Shown here: one piece after another, positions 24,040 to 35,915 of the stretch
Layout: each line of letters starts with the position of its first letter
How positions within the stretch are numbered: position 1 is the first letter of the stretch
Source of the DNA: Erpobdella octoculata
Taxonomy: Eukaryota; Annelida; Clitellata; Hirudinida; Erpobdellidae
DNA: 64,000 bases
NCBI GenBank assembly: GCA_963978895.1
Contig: OZ022243.1
Coordinates: forward strand, 12,933,765 to 12,997,764
Direction of reading: 5' to 3'
Position numbers and translations under genes: made by a program
The notes under the pieces: model-generated
The model's database searches: none
What the model saw: the letters and a program-made list of their open reading frames with translations, nothing else
Told to the model about the DNA's origin: nothing

Positions 24040-24241
24040 CTCCGAGTTCGGGTATTAGGCTTATAAATTTTCGGGTTCGGGTACGGGTATCAAGTTTTCT
24101 CATTTTCCGGTTCGGGTATCAAGTTTTCACATTTTCGGGTTCGGGTTCGGGTATCAAATTTTCACACTTTCGGGTTCGAGTTTGGGTTCGGGTATCAGAA
24201 AAAGACCGGGTAGTACCGAATTCGGGTTCGGGTACCCGTGA

Positions 24242-24248
<7 letters not shown>
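24040..24248 (+). repeat. Degenerate CGGGTTCGGGTA repeat block
   Basis: At least ten copies of CGGGTTCGGGT(A) are spaced by AAATTTTC-type segments, ending CGGGTACCCGTGACATCCCTA. It looks like the end of a DNA transposon or MITE with a subterminal repeat array. The other end is not recognisable because the block runs into (AT)n. Confidence 0.55.
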
Positions 24249-24617
<369 letters not shown>

Positions 24618-27315
24618 ATTTTCTACTGGGGTCCATTTTGGAGGTCTTGCTCGGTTCTATTCCTGTTGGAATGTGTGTCAACTCCTCCGGATGGGCTTCA
24701 TTATCCATATGGCTCAGAACATGGTCTCCTTGTCTATTCTATCCATCCTCATTCTCCGTAACCCGTGGGGTTGCGTTTATGTCTGGTTTCAACATCTCTT
24801 CCCCTCCTTGGAACACAATTCTTACTGGGGCTTTCTCTCCATCACTTTTATCTTGAAGAGGTACTGGCATGTCGAATGTCTCAAACATTTCTTTAAGTGC
24901 CCAATCTAAATTCCTTTGTCTTAATTGATTTGTATGCCTTTTTGTAATCCTTCTGTCAATCTCAACTTCGTAAACCGTTTTTCCAATTCTTTTTAAAATC
25001 TTCCCTGGTATCCATCTGGGATGGTTTGGATTTTTATAATCTCTAACGTACACCGCATCTTATTCTTTAAAAACTCTCGGTCTTGCCCCATTCCTTTTGT
25101 CAAGCTGTCTCTTCTTGCAAGATTTTTTTTCTGAATACTTTTCGTCTTTTTTAGTACTTAGTTGTAAGTCTGATAGTGGTGTTCTAATTTGTCTCCCCAA
25201 CAAATTTTCTGCGGGGGATTTTCGATGTGGACTAGATGGGCATGGTGTAGATCTATAACACAATAGAAACTTTTGCACCAATTAGCTTTTGTATGGTTCT
25301 TTTGAAAGTATCAACAAATCTTTCTGCTTGACCATTACTTTGTGGATGAAATGTAGGTATTCGGATATCACTGATAAATTTTGACTGACAAAATCTTTCA
25401 AATACCATAGAAGTAAATTGTGTTCCGTTATCTGATACCAATGTCTTGGGAAATCCATACAGAGCAAACATTCTGTTCAGCTCGCGAATTGTCGTTGTTG
25501 AGGTAGCCGCACTCATTTGTATTATTTCTGGCCATTTTGAATATGCGTCCACAACAACCAGAAACATTGAATTCTCCATTGGTCCCGCAAAATCAATGTG
25601 AATTCTCTCCCTGGCCTGTGATGGTTCAGGCCATGGTGACAACGTGTTTTTTATAGGCATTTTAGCTGCTTTTTGACATGCATCACAGGTTTTCACCATA
25701 TTTTCAATATCTCTATCGATTCCATGCCAATACACCGACTGTCTGGCCAGCATTTTCATTCTTGTAATTCCTGGATGACCCTGATGTAGCATCCTCAATA
25801 TACGCTGTTGCCGTTTTTTTGGAATTACTGCTCTTACACCCATAAATATAATGCCATCATGTAAAGTCAAATCAGTTGCTCTACTTTGGAATGCATTCCA
25901 GTTTGATCCAGATTTAACTTTTGGCCAAAATCCCTTTTTAATAATCTCACTTAACTCTCTGAGTTCAGAGTCTTCTTCTGTCATAATTTGAATATCTTTC
26001 TTACTAACAGGTAATTGTCTCATCGTATCCTCTTGTATCATTGTGAAGTCTTAGTTTACACCTGCTATTATCAAATCCTCATTTCCTGTTGTTTTTTTGG
26101 AATCAATGAGTCTTGATAAGGCATCAGCTTGACCAAAATTTGCAGTTCGTCGATATTCGATCTCTAATCATAACCTAAGAGTAACAGTTCCCATCTCTGC
26201 AGTCTGTTTGCAGCGTGTGCAGATATTCCTTTCTTTGAACCAGATACTGACAAGAGAGGCTTGTTATCGGTCAAAAGTGTAAACCGCCTTCCATAAACAA
26301 ATCTATGGAATTTTCTTACTGCAAAAACTAGGACTAAAGCTTATTTTTCTATTTGGCCGTAATTCTTTTCTGCTTGGGTCAGCGCACGGCCTGCATGAGC
26401 GATTGCTTTTTCTGTTCCATTAAGAAATCGGTGTGAAATCACTGCTCCAATTCCGTATTCACATGCATCAGCAGCTATTACGATGTCTCTTTTGGGATTA
26501 TAATGCGTCACCAATAAATTTGATTGTAACACATTCTTAAGACTTGTGAAAGATTCCTGGTGTACTCTTAACCATTCAAATTTCTCATTTTTTTCCAAGT
26601 CATCTAGTGGGCCTCTCATTTGTCTCATCTTTGGTACAAAAACAGAATAGTAACTAACTATACCCAAAAACAATTTTAACTGTTTTCTGTCTTTTGGTGA
26701 GGGCATTTCTACAATTGCTGTTTTTTTCTGGGTCTGGTTTTCGGCCTTCTTTGCTGACAATATGACCTAGAAATTTAATCTCTTTTTTGGCAAAAAAGCA
26801 CTTGTCCATCTTGACTCTAAAGCCGAAATCTGAAATCCGTTTGAATAGTTCAAAAACATTCATATTGTGTTCATCCAATGTTGTGCCGGTCACAATTACA
26901 TCGTCCAAGTTAGCGCACAACCTTTTAACCCTGACGTTAAATTATCCATTGTTTCCTGGAAAATACCTGGTGCACTTTTTACTTCAAAAGGAAGTCTCTG
27001 GTACTGATATAGACCTTTAGGAGTGTTGATCGTAACGAGCTCTTTTGACGATTCGTCCATTTCCAACTGTAGATATGCATCAGCAAAATATACTTGAGTA
27101 AACCAAGCTCCTTGGTTTAATTTTGAAAAAATTTCATCCGGTGTTGGAAATGGATGTTGGTGCATTTCAAGCTAAGATGCTAAGGCCTGTTTTAAAATCA
27201 GCACAGATGCGCACCGTTCCGCTTTTCTTTGAAACAACCACAATCGGTGCCGCCCAGTGACTGTATTCAACTCTTTTAAGAACTCCTTCCTTGACTAGTC
27301 TTTCAAGTTCCCTAA
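24618..27315 (-). mobile_element. Gypsy-3 pol fragment without LTRs
   Basis: Minus-strand RT, RNase H and integrase of a Ty3/Gypsy element lie between two (AT)n arrays. No LTR, gag or protease is present, so it is an internal relic. Confidence 0.85.
24739..27165 (-). pseudogene. pol: Gypsy-3 RT-RNaseH-integrase, multiple frameshifts
   Basis: RT is shown by DAYLQLEMDESSKELV and LPFEVKSAPGIFQETMD, with a catalytic box LDDVIVTG. RNase H is shown by AADACEYGIGAVISHRF. The integrase, in one frame from 26041 to 25253, keeps the zinc-binding His/Cys set (HQGHPGITRMKM, CDACQKA) and the DDE triad (HIDFAGP, VSDNGTQF, NGQAERF). A C-terminal part (25053-24739) ends IRFNxxL-like. Frame changes occur near 26050-26340, 26700, 26910, 25260 and 25060, so no functional polyprotein is encoded. 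Confidence 0.86.
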
Positions 27316-27326
27316 TGGTTATTTAA

Positions 27327-27333
27327 TATATAT

Positions 27334-27399
<66 letters not shown>

Positions 27400-27417
27400 A
27401 TATATATATATATATAT
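27327..27417. repeat. (AT)n array at the PLE-E 3' end
   Basis: AT dinucleotides with one AAAC interruption, adjoining the degenerate PLE-E N-terminal segment. Confidence 0.93.
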
Positions 27418-27870
27418 AACAGTCAGTGCTAGAATCAATGAACTGATGAAAAGCATCAGTGGAAGCTTTATTAGGGAGCAAAGTTTGATAGGCCTGGACT
27501 GAAGCACGTAGCGAAGCAGTTAATTTATTCACCTCAAGCTGTGCTTCTGTAATTTCTCTTTCTAGGGCGTCGAGAACTGTATCAAATAAATTAGAAATCC
27601 TAGAGCCTCGGTATTTATTATTCAAATAATTAGGTGTTAATTTTTCGTCGATACAGGCTGTTAAATTTTATAGACCAAGTTTTGTTGGAAACTTTTTCTA
27701 TTATATGAGATAGTTCACGTAATTTAATTCGCCCACGAAGTTGTTCAAAGAACGCCCGATTATACTAATCTTTATTACTTTTTAACTTGCATGTTTCGGC
27801 TATTTTTTCAGCCATCTTCAGAAAAAGCAAAAAATTCCTGGTTCTTTGGGGTTTATGAAGGATGATTTGG
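27418..27870 (-). mobile_element. PLE-E terminal fragment: hammerhead plus N-terminal coding region
   Basis: On the minus strand a hammerhead (27778-27829) is followed by degenerate N-terminal PLE text (HIIEKVSNKTWSIKFNSLYR). A helical segment (27625-27440, LDALEREITEAQLEVNKL) follows and runs into (AT)n. Only this terminal pseudo-LTR-like part remains. It extends further into the PLE N-terminus than the other copies. Confidence 0.7.
27778..27829 (-). ncRNA. Hammerhead ribozyme motif, PLE-E
   Basis: Minus strand: stem I CTTTTT/AAAAAG, core CTGAAGA plus T, stem II GGCT/AGCC with a 7-8 base loop, GAAA, and stem III ACATGCAAGT with one mismatch. The embedded ATG opens 16 codons only. Confidence 0.72.
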
Positions 27871-27871
27871 T

Positions 27872-28335
27872 ACAACCGCCAAAAAACAGTGGTTGTTAAG
27901 CGCTTTTGTTGGGGTATGTTGAACACAACACTCGACTATGAATGGGTACGAATCAATGCTCGATAGTATATAAGTTGTACGGCGGTGGAAGTGGCGCAGA
28001 TGGTAAGGTAGTTGGCATGATGCAAGGCGGTGTTGCCAATCCGACAGCCGTGGGTTCGAGTCTGAAGTTGAGACATTTATATTTGCGTTATTTCGTGGTG
28101 GATTGTACGCCATCCAAGTTTCTGATATATGTGGCTCGTAAAAACATATCAACGTTATGTTTCCTTATAATATATATCTTAAAAACATATATATCTCGAT
28201 AGCTATTAAATTAGCTCGTGACGGATTGTACGCCGTACAACTTATATACTATCGAGCATTGATTCGTACCCATTCATAGTCGAGTGTTGTGTTCAACATA
28301 CCCCAACAAAAGCGCTTAACAACCACTGTTTTTTG

Positions 28336-28343
<8 letters not shown>
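27872..28343. repeat. Inverted repeat pair flanking SINE-b copy 1
   Basis: 27872-27980 and 28230-28341 are reverse complements, sharing for example AACAACCACTGTTTTTTGGC and ACTATCGAGCATTGATTCGT. SINE-b copy 1 lies between the arms, and SINE-b copy 2 starts at the outer edge of the right arm. Confidence 0.85.
27983..28175 (+). mobile_element. tRNA-derived SINE-b, copy 1
   Basis: Pol III box A TGGCGCAGATGG and box B GGTTCGAGTCT are followed by a body (TTGCGTTATTTCGTGGTGGA) related to that of SINE-a (TTGCGTTACTTGTGGTGACA). It ends in GTTTCCTTATAATATAT. Confidence 0.78.
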
Positions 28344-28783
<440 letters not shown>

Positions 28784-28961
28784 ATATATATATATATATA
28801 TTCCATACATAATTGGGGACAATATTTTCCCGCAAGCAAGTTTCATTGAACTTTGTCGCCCATTTTGCATTCAACAGTTTCTTGTATAAACCTTGCAAAA
28901 CAACAATATCTTTCCTTTCTGAAACTACACCAAGCAACGTTTTAAAATCTTTATTTTTTCC

Positions 28962-29003
28962 AGCTGACTGGCCAGTTTCGGTTAATTTAACCATCTTCAG
29001 AGT
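28962..29003 (-). ncRNA. Hammerhead motif of the inverted PLE-G terminus (stem I broken)
   Basis: The core CTGAAGA, stem II, GAAA and stem III match PLE-D. The junction with the body replaces the 5' stem I strand (TACT instead of AGCT on the minus strand), so self-cleavage is expected to be impaired. Confidence 0.75.
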
Positions 29004-29377
29004 AAACAAGTATCGACGCGTTCAGGTGAGGCTGAGGCTGAGACACCTGCGGTGTTTGAACATTTACTTTGCAATCCAAACATTAATATAAAAAGAAGAA
29101 AGTAGAAAACAAAAACTACGGGAAAAGTGAGCGTGAAATCAGCTGTGTGGCTTGCTGGTTGTGTACTTTTTGTATTTTAGTGAGACTTTGGCTGAACGCG
29201 TCGACACTTGTTTACTCACTGAAAGCGTGTTTATTAATACTCGGCCACTTTTATTGATTTTACGTCTAATTCTGCATGTATTGAAAACAAACTAACTGCT
29301 GTTTAATTAACTTTATTATTATAATTTGAGAAAGTGTTTTTTGATTTTAATATATACCGTTTTATTATTATAAATGA

Positions 29378-29420
29378 AGCTCTGAAGATGGTTAAATTAA
29401 CCGAAACTGGCCAGTCAGCT
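29378..29420 (+). ncRNA. Hammerhead ribozyme motif, PLE-G direct terminus
   Basis: AGCT (29378-29381) pairs with AGCT (29417-29420). The core CTGAAGA is at 29382-29388, GAAA is at 29403-29406, and stem III is CTGGCCAG. Cleavage is predicted after C29416. ATG at 29388-29390 opens MVKLTETGQS. Confidence 0.85.
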
Positions 29421-29552
29421 GGAAAAAATAAAGTTTTTAAAACGTTGCTTGGTGTAGTTTCAGAAAAGAAAGATATTGTTGTTTTGCAAGGTTTATACAA
29501 GAAACTGTTGAATGCAAAATGGGCGAAAAAGTTCAATGAAACTTGCTTGCGG

Positions 29553-29557
<5 letters not shown>

Positions 29558-29634
<77 letters not shown>
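29558..29634. repeat. (AT)n array at the PLE-G 3' end
   Basis: Directly follows the PLE-G coding text LRE with no spacer. Confidence 0.95.
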
Positions 29635-29638
<4 letters not shown>

Positions 29639-30655
29639 GAGAATATGTATGTAAGTATAAATGTCCTTTATGCATTGCTACACCATTCATTTAATCGTAG
29701 TGCAATTTTTACACAAGCTTGAGAGGCAATGGTAAAAGGTTTTTGTGAAAAAATTGAAATCGGTTACAATATGAGCGGAGCGGGAGAGCGATCTTGATGA
29801 AATTTGGCAAGGAGGTAGTTTTCATACATGGGATGAATGTTAAGAATGTTTGGACTCCCAACTCCGATCTCCCGGCTCAGGTAGGCTAAAAAACTTTCCA
29901 GGCCGAAAGTGCCTATGTACGACCATCAAAAGTAACTTGTGTAATAAAATTCAAATTTAGTTTACAGAACAACGTTTGAAGGCTTCAAACAACTTCTAGC
30001 AAATCTATATTACGTTTTATGGGCTGAAAGAAGTTAGGAAAGAGTGGAAAGGAGAAAATGAGCGTGAGCGTGAGCGGGAACGGAAACGGGATTATGTATG
30101 TATGTATGTATGCATGTATGTATGTATGTATGTATGTGTGTGTGTGCACTCCTGAAGAGCTTTTCTGTGGAGGTCATCAGAAGAAAACCCCCCCTCGAGC
30201 AAATGTATGTATGTATGTATGTATGTATGTATGTATGTATGTATGTATGTATGTATGTATGTATGTATGTATGTATGTATGTATGTATGTATGTATGTAT
30301 GTATGTATGTATGTATGTATGTATGTATGTATGTATGTATGTATGTATGTATGTATGTATGTATGTATGTATGTATGTATGTATGTATGTATGTATGTAT
30401 GTATGTATGTATGTATGTATGTATGTATGCATGCATGTATGTATGTATGTGCGTATGTATGTGTGTATGTATGTATGTGTATGTGCATGTATGTGTGTCT
30501 GTGTGTGTGTTTATGTATGTATGTATGTATGTATGTATGTATCTATGTATGCATGCATGTATGTATGTATGTGCGTATGTATGTGTGTATGTATGTGTAT
30601 GTGCATGTATGTGTGTCTGTGTGTGTGTTTATGTATGTATGTATGTATGTGTTTT
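29635..30655 (+). mobile_element. Helitron-N2-like element with (ATGT)n expansion
   Basis: The head resembles 61457-61656. A degenerate middle follows, with AGCAAATCTATATTACGTTT (29998-30017), GAGCGTGAGCGGGAACGG and then the ATGT array. Similar modules occur in the same order at 62190-62300. No intact CTAG end is visible. Confidence 0.5.
30095..30655. repeat. (ATGT)n array with duplicated variant blocks
   Basis: A near-perfect ATGT tract runs from 30203 to 30430. Two copies of a variant block (about 30424-30520 and 30545-30640) contain GTGCGTATGTATGTGTGTAT and TGTGTGTCTGTGTGTGTGTT. The same variant block recurs at 61669-61745. The frames it opens are not proteins. Confidence 0.92.
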
Positions 30656-30657
30656 TT

Positions 30658-31212
<555 letters not shown>

Positions 31213-31213
31213 A

Positions 31214-31388
31214 TGGTGATGGTCGGTGGCTCAGTTGGTAAGAGCGCTTGCATTTAGGCGAGGCGGTGTTGCCGTAGACACGTGGGTTCGATTCCTAGTA
31301 GAGTCTTATAAATATTTGCGTTACTTGTGGTGACAGTTAGTCATCCTATTTGTAGGCTCTTGAAACATTTCAACGCTGTGTTTCACTT

Positions 31389-31392
<4 letters not shown>
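31214..31392 (+). mobile_element. tRNA-derived SINE-a, plus copy
   Basis: Box A TGGCTCAGTTGG (31227-31238) and box B GGTTCGATTCC (31285-31295) are 46 bp apart. The body ends TTTCACTTCGCA and then (AT)n. It matches 20011-20188 almost base for base. Confidence 0.82.

Positions 31393-31470
<78 letters not shown>
31393..31470. repeat. (AT)n array after SINE-a
   Basis: A pure AT array forming the tail of the SINE copy and the start of the CTGT-rich segment. Confidence 0.95.
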
Positions 31471-31472
<2 letters not shown>

Positions 31473-31962
31473 TGTCTGTATGTCTCTTTGTCTGTCGGTT
31501 TGTCTTTTGTTTTTCCAATGTAACTTCTTAAAATATTTTTACACACTTTTACTTAACTTGACTTCTCTGTCTGTTTGTCTGTCTGTCTGTCGTCAAATTT
31601 GCAATCGATTTTAAACAAACTTCCCGATGAGCTAGAGACTTAAAAATTTAAACATACCTCCGAACTGATAAACAATGCATTCTGTAAAATATTCGGATCG
31701 ATTGGACGAAATTTAATAAAACAAACATTTGTGATATTTTCGTCAAACTATTTATTGTCTATGCTAATATGCTCGTTGTTTATGTAACAGAATGTGGCCT
31801 ACACAATCGATTATATAAAAGTGTGTTTTTTTTTAAAACTTTTTTTTTATTTATTTGTTAAAAAATATTCTTAATAGACTACCCCCTATTCCCAGACCTA
31901 CCAAATCTACACAAAGAATTTCATAAAAATCGGTTAAGCCGTTTTGGAGGAATTTGGAGACA
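31471..31962. other. CTGT-rich repeat-derived spacer
   Basis: Repeated CTGTCTGTTTGTCTG motifs (31471-31595) are followed by AT-rich sequence ending AAAATCGGTTAAGCCGTTTT. The whole looks like a degenerate non-coding transposon. Confidence 0.5.
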
Positions 31963-31970
31963 AACACTAA

Positions 31971-32890
31971 CAGTGTTGTTCGGTAACGAAGTAAAAGTAA
32001 CGCGTTACTTTACTTAAGTACATCCTGTAACGGAGTACACATTATTTTTAGTACTTTTACTTGTAACGAAGTAATATTTTCGGACTTACTTTTACTTCGT
32101 TAATTTTCCAGGACAAGAAATTACAAAGTACTGTAAAAAAATTAATAAAACGACATAAAGTTTAAATCGATGTATTATAAATTATCTATGATTATTAAGA
32201 TTTTCGCGGTCATACTTGTTTTGGATTACAATAGATTGTTCGACATTACTATGGAATCTTCCGAAGGAGCGAACGTGGACAGTGGTGGCGAAGATAGGCG
32301 GAACAACAATGAACTTAATAAAGAACACCCATGACCATATTTAGTCAAAAGGTTGAGATTTGAATCGATGGAAGCTAAATCGTTCAGGTTCACATGCTTG
32401 CTGTACAACTCTAAAGGTCCTAAGACCTAAAGCAACTACGTGTTCAGCACTCCACGTGAGTCTGGATTATCTCATTCTTCAGTAGCCGATGGTGAGGAAG
32501 AAGACAGTTTCTTCGATCGCAGAAAGTCAACTGCGTCTGACAATGAAGTTCTTATGCAGTATCTCCAGAACCGATCAGATGACATGAACATTATTGCTGG
32601 AAATGAGAGTTTGAAGAAAGTGTTTATCCAGTTGCTTAATTAAGGCAGTAGCGTTTGAAAGACGATGGAATTACGATAAAATAAAGTTAGATGATTGACG
32701 AATGATCATTACAAAAAGGGCTTCAATACTTCTACTTTTTACTTTAAAAGTAACTTTAAAGTGCTGTTACTTTTTACTTTTACTTAAGTACATTTTTTAG
32801 CAAATACTTCTACTTTTATTTAAGTAACTTTTTGAGGCGTTACTTGTACTTTTACTTAAGTAATGAAACACAGTACTTTTTCTAACACTG
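31971..32890 (+). mobile_element. hAT transposon deletion derivative, 920 bp
   Basis: The termini CAGTGTTGTT and (reverse) CAGTGTTAGA are hAT-type. The flanking 8-mers AACACTAA (31963-31970) and AACACTAT (32891-32898) form a 7/8 target duplication. Subterminal DNA carries many copies of AAGTAAC and TACTTTTACTT in both orientations. The interior keeps two transposase scraps: a BED-finger-like N-terminus and a C-terminal scrap (IIAGNESLKKVFIQLLN). Confidence 0.85.
32250..32643 (+). pseudogene. hAT transposase remnants
   Basis: From ATG 32250, MESSEGANVDSGGEDRRNNN then a stop and PYLVKRLRFESMEAKSFRF resemble a BED zinc-finger leader. From 32440, SHSSVADGEEEDSFFDRRKS then MQYLQNRSDDMNII continues into FIQLLN, which in intact hATs precedes the C-terminal dimerisation block. 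The catalytic core is deleted. Confidence 0.6.
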
Positions 32891-32892
32891 AA

Positions 32893-33435
32893 CACTATGA
32901 CACGAGATTTATCGTCGCCATATCTGCACGGTTCATCACAGCCTTTTTTGCATGCCTCGTCTTGAACATCTTTGCACGGTTTATCGGAATTGTTTGCTTT
33001 TTCTTCTTCCTTCACATCTTTTAGATCTTTTTCAAGAAACTCGTCAAAAGGTTTTTCGTAAACACGCTCCATAAATCTAATAAATCCCTTCATCAAACTG
33101 TTATTTGATTTTACAATGACTCTTAGTCTATCTGATCTAAAATCCTCTGTGGATTTATCTGATTTAGAACTCTCGGTACCGTTCTCTGTTCTTGGCTCAT
33201 CTTTTTCAGAGTTTTTGCTTGCTACATTGCTATTGTTGTTTTGGAGAAGTTCATCGCCGTCGTGTTTGTTTTCTTCCAAGCTACAATCGAACGTTTTCTT
33301 TTCACATTCCCACTCGGCTCTTTCGTCGGTGTCAACTTTCGTATCGTCCAGCGGATCTTTCTTCATATTATCGCCATCGTCTCTCAAATCAGTGTCTTCT
33401 TTTTTTTGTCAAGTTAACTTTGACGTATTTCTCCA
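32893..33435 (-). pseudogene. Unrecognised acidic Cys-containing protein fragment
   Basis: Minus-strand frame from ATG at 33433-33435, MEKYVKVNLT, needs one base removed from an A-run (near 33405) to continue into DTDLRDDGDNMKKDPLDD. It is rich in Asp, Glu, Lys and Ser and has a Cys-rich end (PCKDVQDEACKKGCDEPCRY). It stops at the hAT insertion. No family was recognised. It could be a PLE-type acidic tail or part of a host gene. Confidence 0.35.
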
Positions 33436-33480
33436 TTGAAAAATTAATTAACGAAGCTTAATAAATCCTTTTAATCTTTA

Positions 33481-34527
33481 TCAATGAAATTATATAGTTG
33501 ACGAAAACATCATAAAAAATATAGTCAAAACTCAAGTGAAAGTTATTGATCCGTTAAACTATGAAATTAAACTTAATGTATACTATAAACCAAAAACATC
33601 CCACTCCATGGTTATGCGTAACAATATTTCTAACTGTAAAAAGCATTTGCAACGGAAAAATGTTATCTACAGGTTCACATGTCCCTGTGATCATGCAACA
33701 TATATTGGCTCTACCCGAACGTCTTTATCACGAAGGTTGACTATGCATTTGCAGGGTGGAGGTATCATGAAGCATTTCTGTGAAAAACACCATAAGCAGT
33801 TATCTAGACAAATCCTTGTGGATAACACTGAAATAATAGAAACTTTTAACAATCCGAGACGATTAAGGGTGGCAGAGGCTTTGTTGATCCAGGAACAAAA
33901 ACCAGCAATTAACATTCAAGATAACAATTTCACACACATTTTGAAGTTGTTTGATGGCCCAATTGTTCCAAAATTTGGAATTGCATCAAACGTCAATAAA
34001 GGAATGAATATTAATAGATTGATGGAAGGAGATAAACATAAAACAGAGATGACGAACAGGGATCCAAAAACGAAACTTCTTGAAACAAAGGTAAATAACT
34101 GTCAGCATTCATCTGACGTTTCAGTTGGAGAGGCTAGTAATAATTGTAACTCTAAAATTCTAGAGCCCAAACCACTCCTCTACGATAATACGATAATCTC
34201 AACAAGAATAAAACGAGCTGAAATTTGAAAATGATTTGTCCGAAAGAAGAGAACAAAGTGATTGCTGCGAGAAAGAAATTGATATGGTGACCGATGAAGA
34301 TATACTCAACATCAAAGACATAGAGGATACCGTCATGGAAAATCTTACTAACCAGAAGGAAACTACACCTGTCAAGAATTATGAAAGGTCTGTGGATGCT
34401 GAGGGAGATCTAACTAGAGAAACGCCTGTTTGTTTTAAAAGCTGTGGCTCTAAAAATACGGAGTCAGAATCACTCTCTCTTGATAGTTTCCACACAGATG
34501 AAATGATTGAAGGAAAAGAAAATGACT
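33481..34527 (+). pseudogene. PLE-H GIY-YIG endonuclease, frameshifted and C-terminally deleted
   Basis: Nuclease motifs are intact (VIYRFTCPCDHATYIGS, TSLSRRLTMH, VAEALLIQEQK). A small duplication around 34186-34196 shifts the frame, ending the first frame at 34228. The second frame (34236 onward) carries the acidic tail up to the deletion point. Identity with PLE-D is very high by eye. Confidence 0.85.
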
Positions 34528-34693
34528 TACTCACTGAAAGCGTGTTTATTAATACTCGGCTACTTTTATTGATTTTACGTCTAATTCTGCATGTATTGAA
34601 AACAAACTAACTGCTGTTTAATTAACTTTATTATTATAATTTGAGAAAGTGTTTTTTCGATTTTAATATATACCGTTTTATTATTATAAATGA

Positions 34694-34736
34694 AGCTCTG
34701 AAGATGGTTAAATTAACCGAAACTGGCCAGTCAGCT
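34694..34736 (+). ncRNA. Hammerhead ribozyme motif, PLE-H
   Basis: AGCT (34694-34697), CTGAAGA, T, stem II GGTT/AACC, GAAA, CTGGCCAG, and AGCT (34733-34736). Identical to PLE-D and PLE-G. Cleavage is predicted after C34732. Confidence 0.85.
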
Positions 34737-34870
34737 GGAAAAAATAAAGATTTTAAAACGTTGCTTGGTGTAGTTTCAGAAAGGAAAGATATTGTTGTTT
34801 TGCAAGGTTTATACAAGAAACTGTTGAATGCAAAATGGGCGACAAAGTTCAATGAAACTTGCTTGCGGGA

Positions 34871-35588
34871 ATATATATATATATATATATTGTTGAATAA
34901 CATGTCTGCAACTGCTTTTTCTTAGATTTCATTCAAAGCCTCATGGTCAGCAATTTTAATAGATTCATTTGACCAAAACGTTGCTCCGAGTCTTGCCCCT
35001 CGGGAAAAGTTGAAACTCTACGCCGTGCTTGGAGTCCAGATTTAACTCCAAAACTCTGGACCGGGTTCCCATTGCACGACGCTTCTGCCTTCCGCCCAGT
35101 TATCAATTAGTTTGGAGTAAAATTTTATGTAAACATTTAAATATGGGTGGCTAGTTTGGCTTGCTCATCCCAGGCGGCTGAAAGCCACGCTACGCCACTG
35201 GTGACGAAGTGGGGGAGAGGCCAAAAAGGCCAAAATTGCATGACATCATTTATGAACGGTTCCTTAAGACAAATAGCTCATACAACGCTAGACCACAAAA
35301 ATTAGCATCAGAATTTTTATTTTTCTTGGAAGAGGAAGCTTTTTCATTAACAAGCCGCTATGGGTTGGGCTAAAATTTTCACATGTTTTCAAAATGGTAA
35401 ATTTGTTTTAGAGGGTTGAATAATTGTAAAATTATATATTACACTATCTTCATGATAGTTCCTTCACTTCCTTCTATGCTCTACCAAATTGCTTATTAAG
35501 CGCTAGCACTTAATTAAGAAAACAAGCTTTTTCCGGGCAGCAAACATAGTTTACCCATAAAGACAGTCAGCCCCCACTAATTCCTTTC
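34871..35588. other. Short (AT)n then unannotated sequence
   Basis: A 20-bp AT tract ends PLE-H. Then follows mixed-composition DNA with no reading frame or repeat that could be assigned. GCCACGCTACGCCACTGG near 35192 resembles common transposon end sequence. Confidence 0.5.
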
Positions 35589-35915
35589 CTAAACTTTTTT
35601 TTATTGTTTATTGTTTATTGGGCATACAAAAACACATTAAAGAAACACATAAAAATTGAAATAAAAGCATGCAACAAAAAATGAATGAGTAGTGCCCAAA
35701 AGGAACATCCGAAGAGATGAATCTCGCTTGAGGATGACCAGTGCAGATGAAACATTTACAAATAATAATAATACAGGTACATACAATACAATAAATTTAG
35801 AATGGTAAAATAACTTAAATAAATTACTAAGATGAACAAAATAACAAAATTTAACATTTAATAATATACAATATACCTAAACAATACACGTTCGAATCTG
35901 AGATGATAGAATATA

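Larger units (their letters stand above)
28803..29557 (+). mobile_element. PLE-G: short PLE copy with inverted pseudo-LTRs
   Basis: An inverted terminal segment (28803-29003, minus hammerhead plus N-terminal coding) is joined to the last part of the PLE-D type coding end and 3' region (29015-29377). A direct hammerhead and N-terminal coding segment (29378-29557) follows. (AT)n bounds both sides. The body retains only the last roughly 20 codons (ETPAVFEHLLCNPNINIKRR). This is the inverted 5' terminus arrangement known from Penelope elements, in miniature. Confidence 0.85.
33444..34870 (+). mobile_element. Penelope-like element PLE-H, plus strand, internally deleted
   Basis: It is the same subfamily as PLE-D and nearly identical over the shared parts. 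The order is truncated linker, nuclease, acidic tail cut at 34527, 3' region, hammerhead (34694-34736), N-terminal coding segment, (AT)n. Compared with PLE-D it lacks a block equal to about 22068-22414, which removes the last roughly 75 codons and the stop. Confidence 0.87.

Noticed and set aside
31214..31300. Functional tRNA gene
   Set aside because: Box A and B are present, but a near-identical copy with the same long non-tRNA body occurs at 20011 and no full cloverleaf with a matching acceptor stem could be drawn. It is a SINE.
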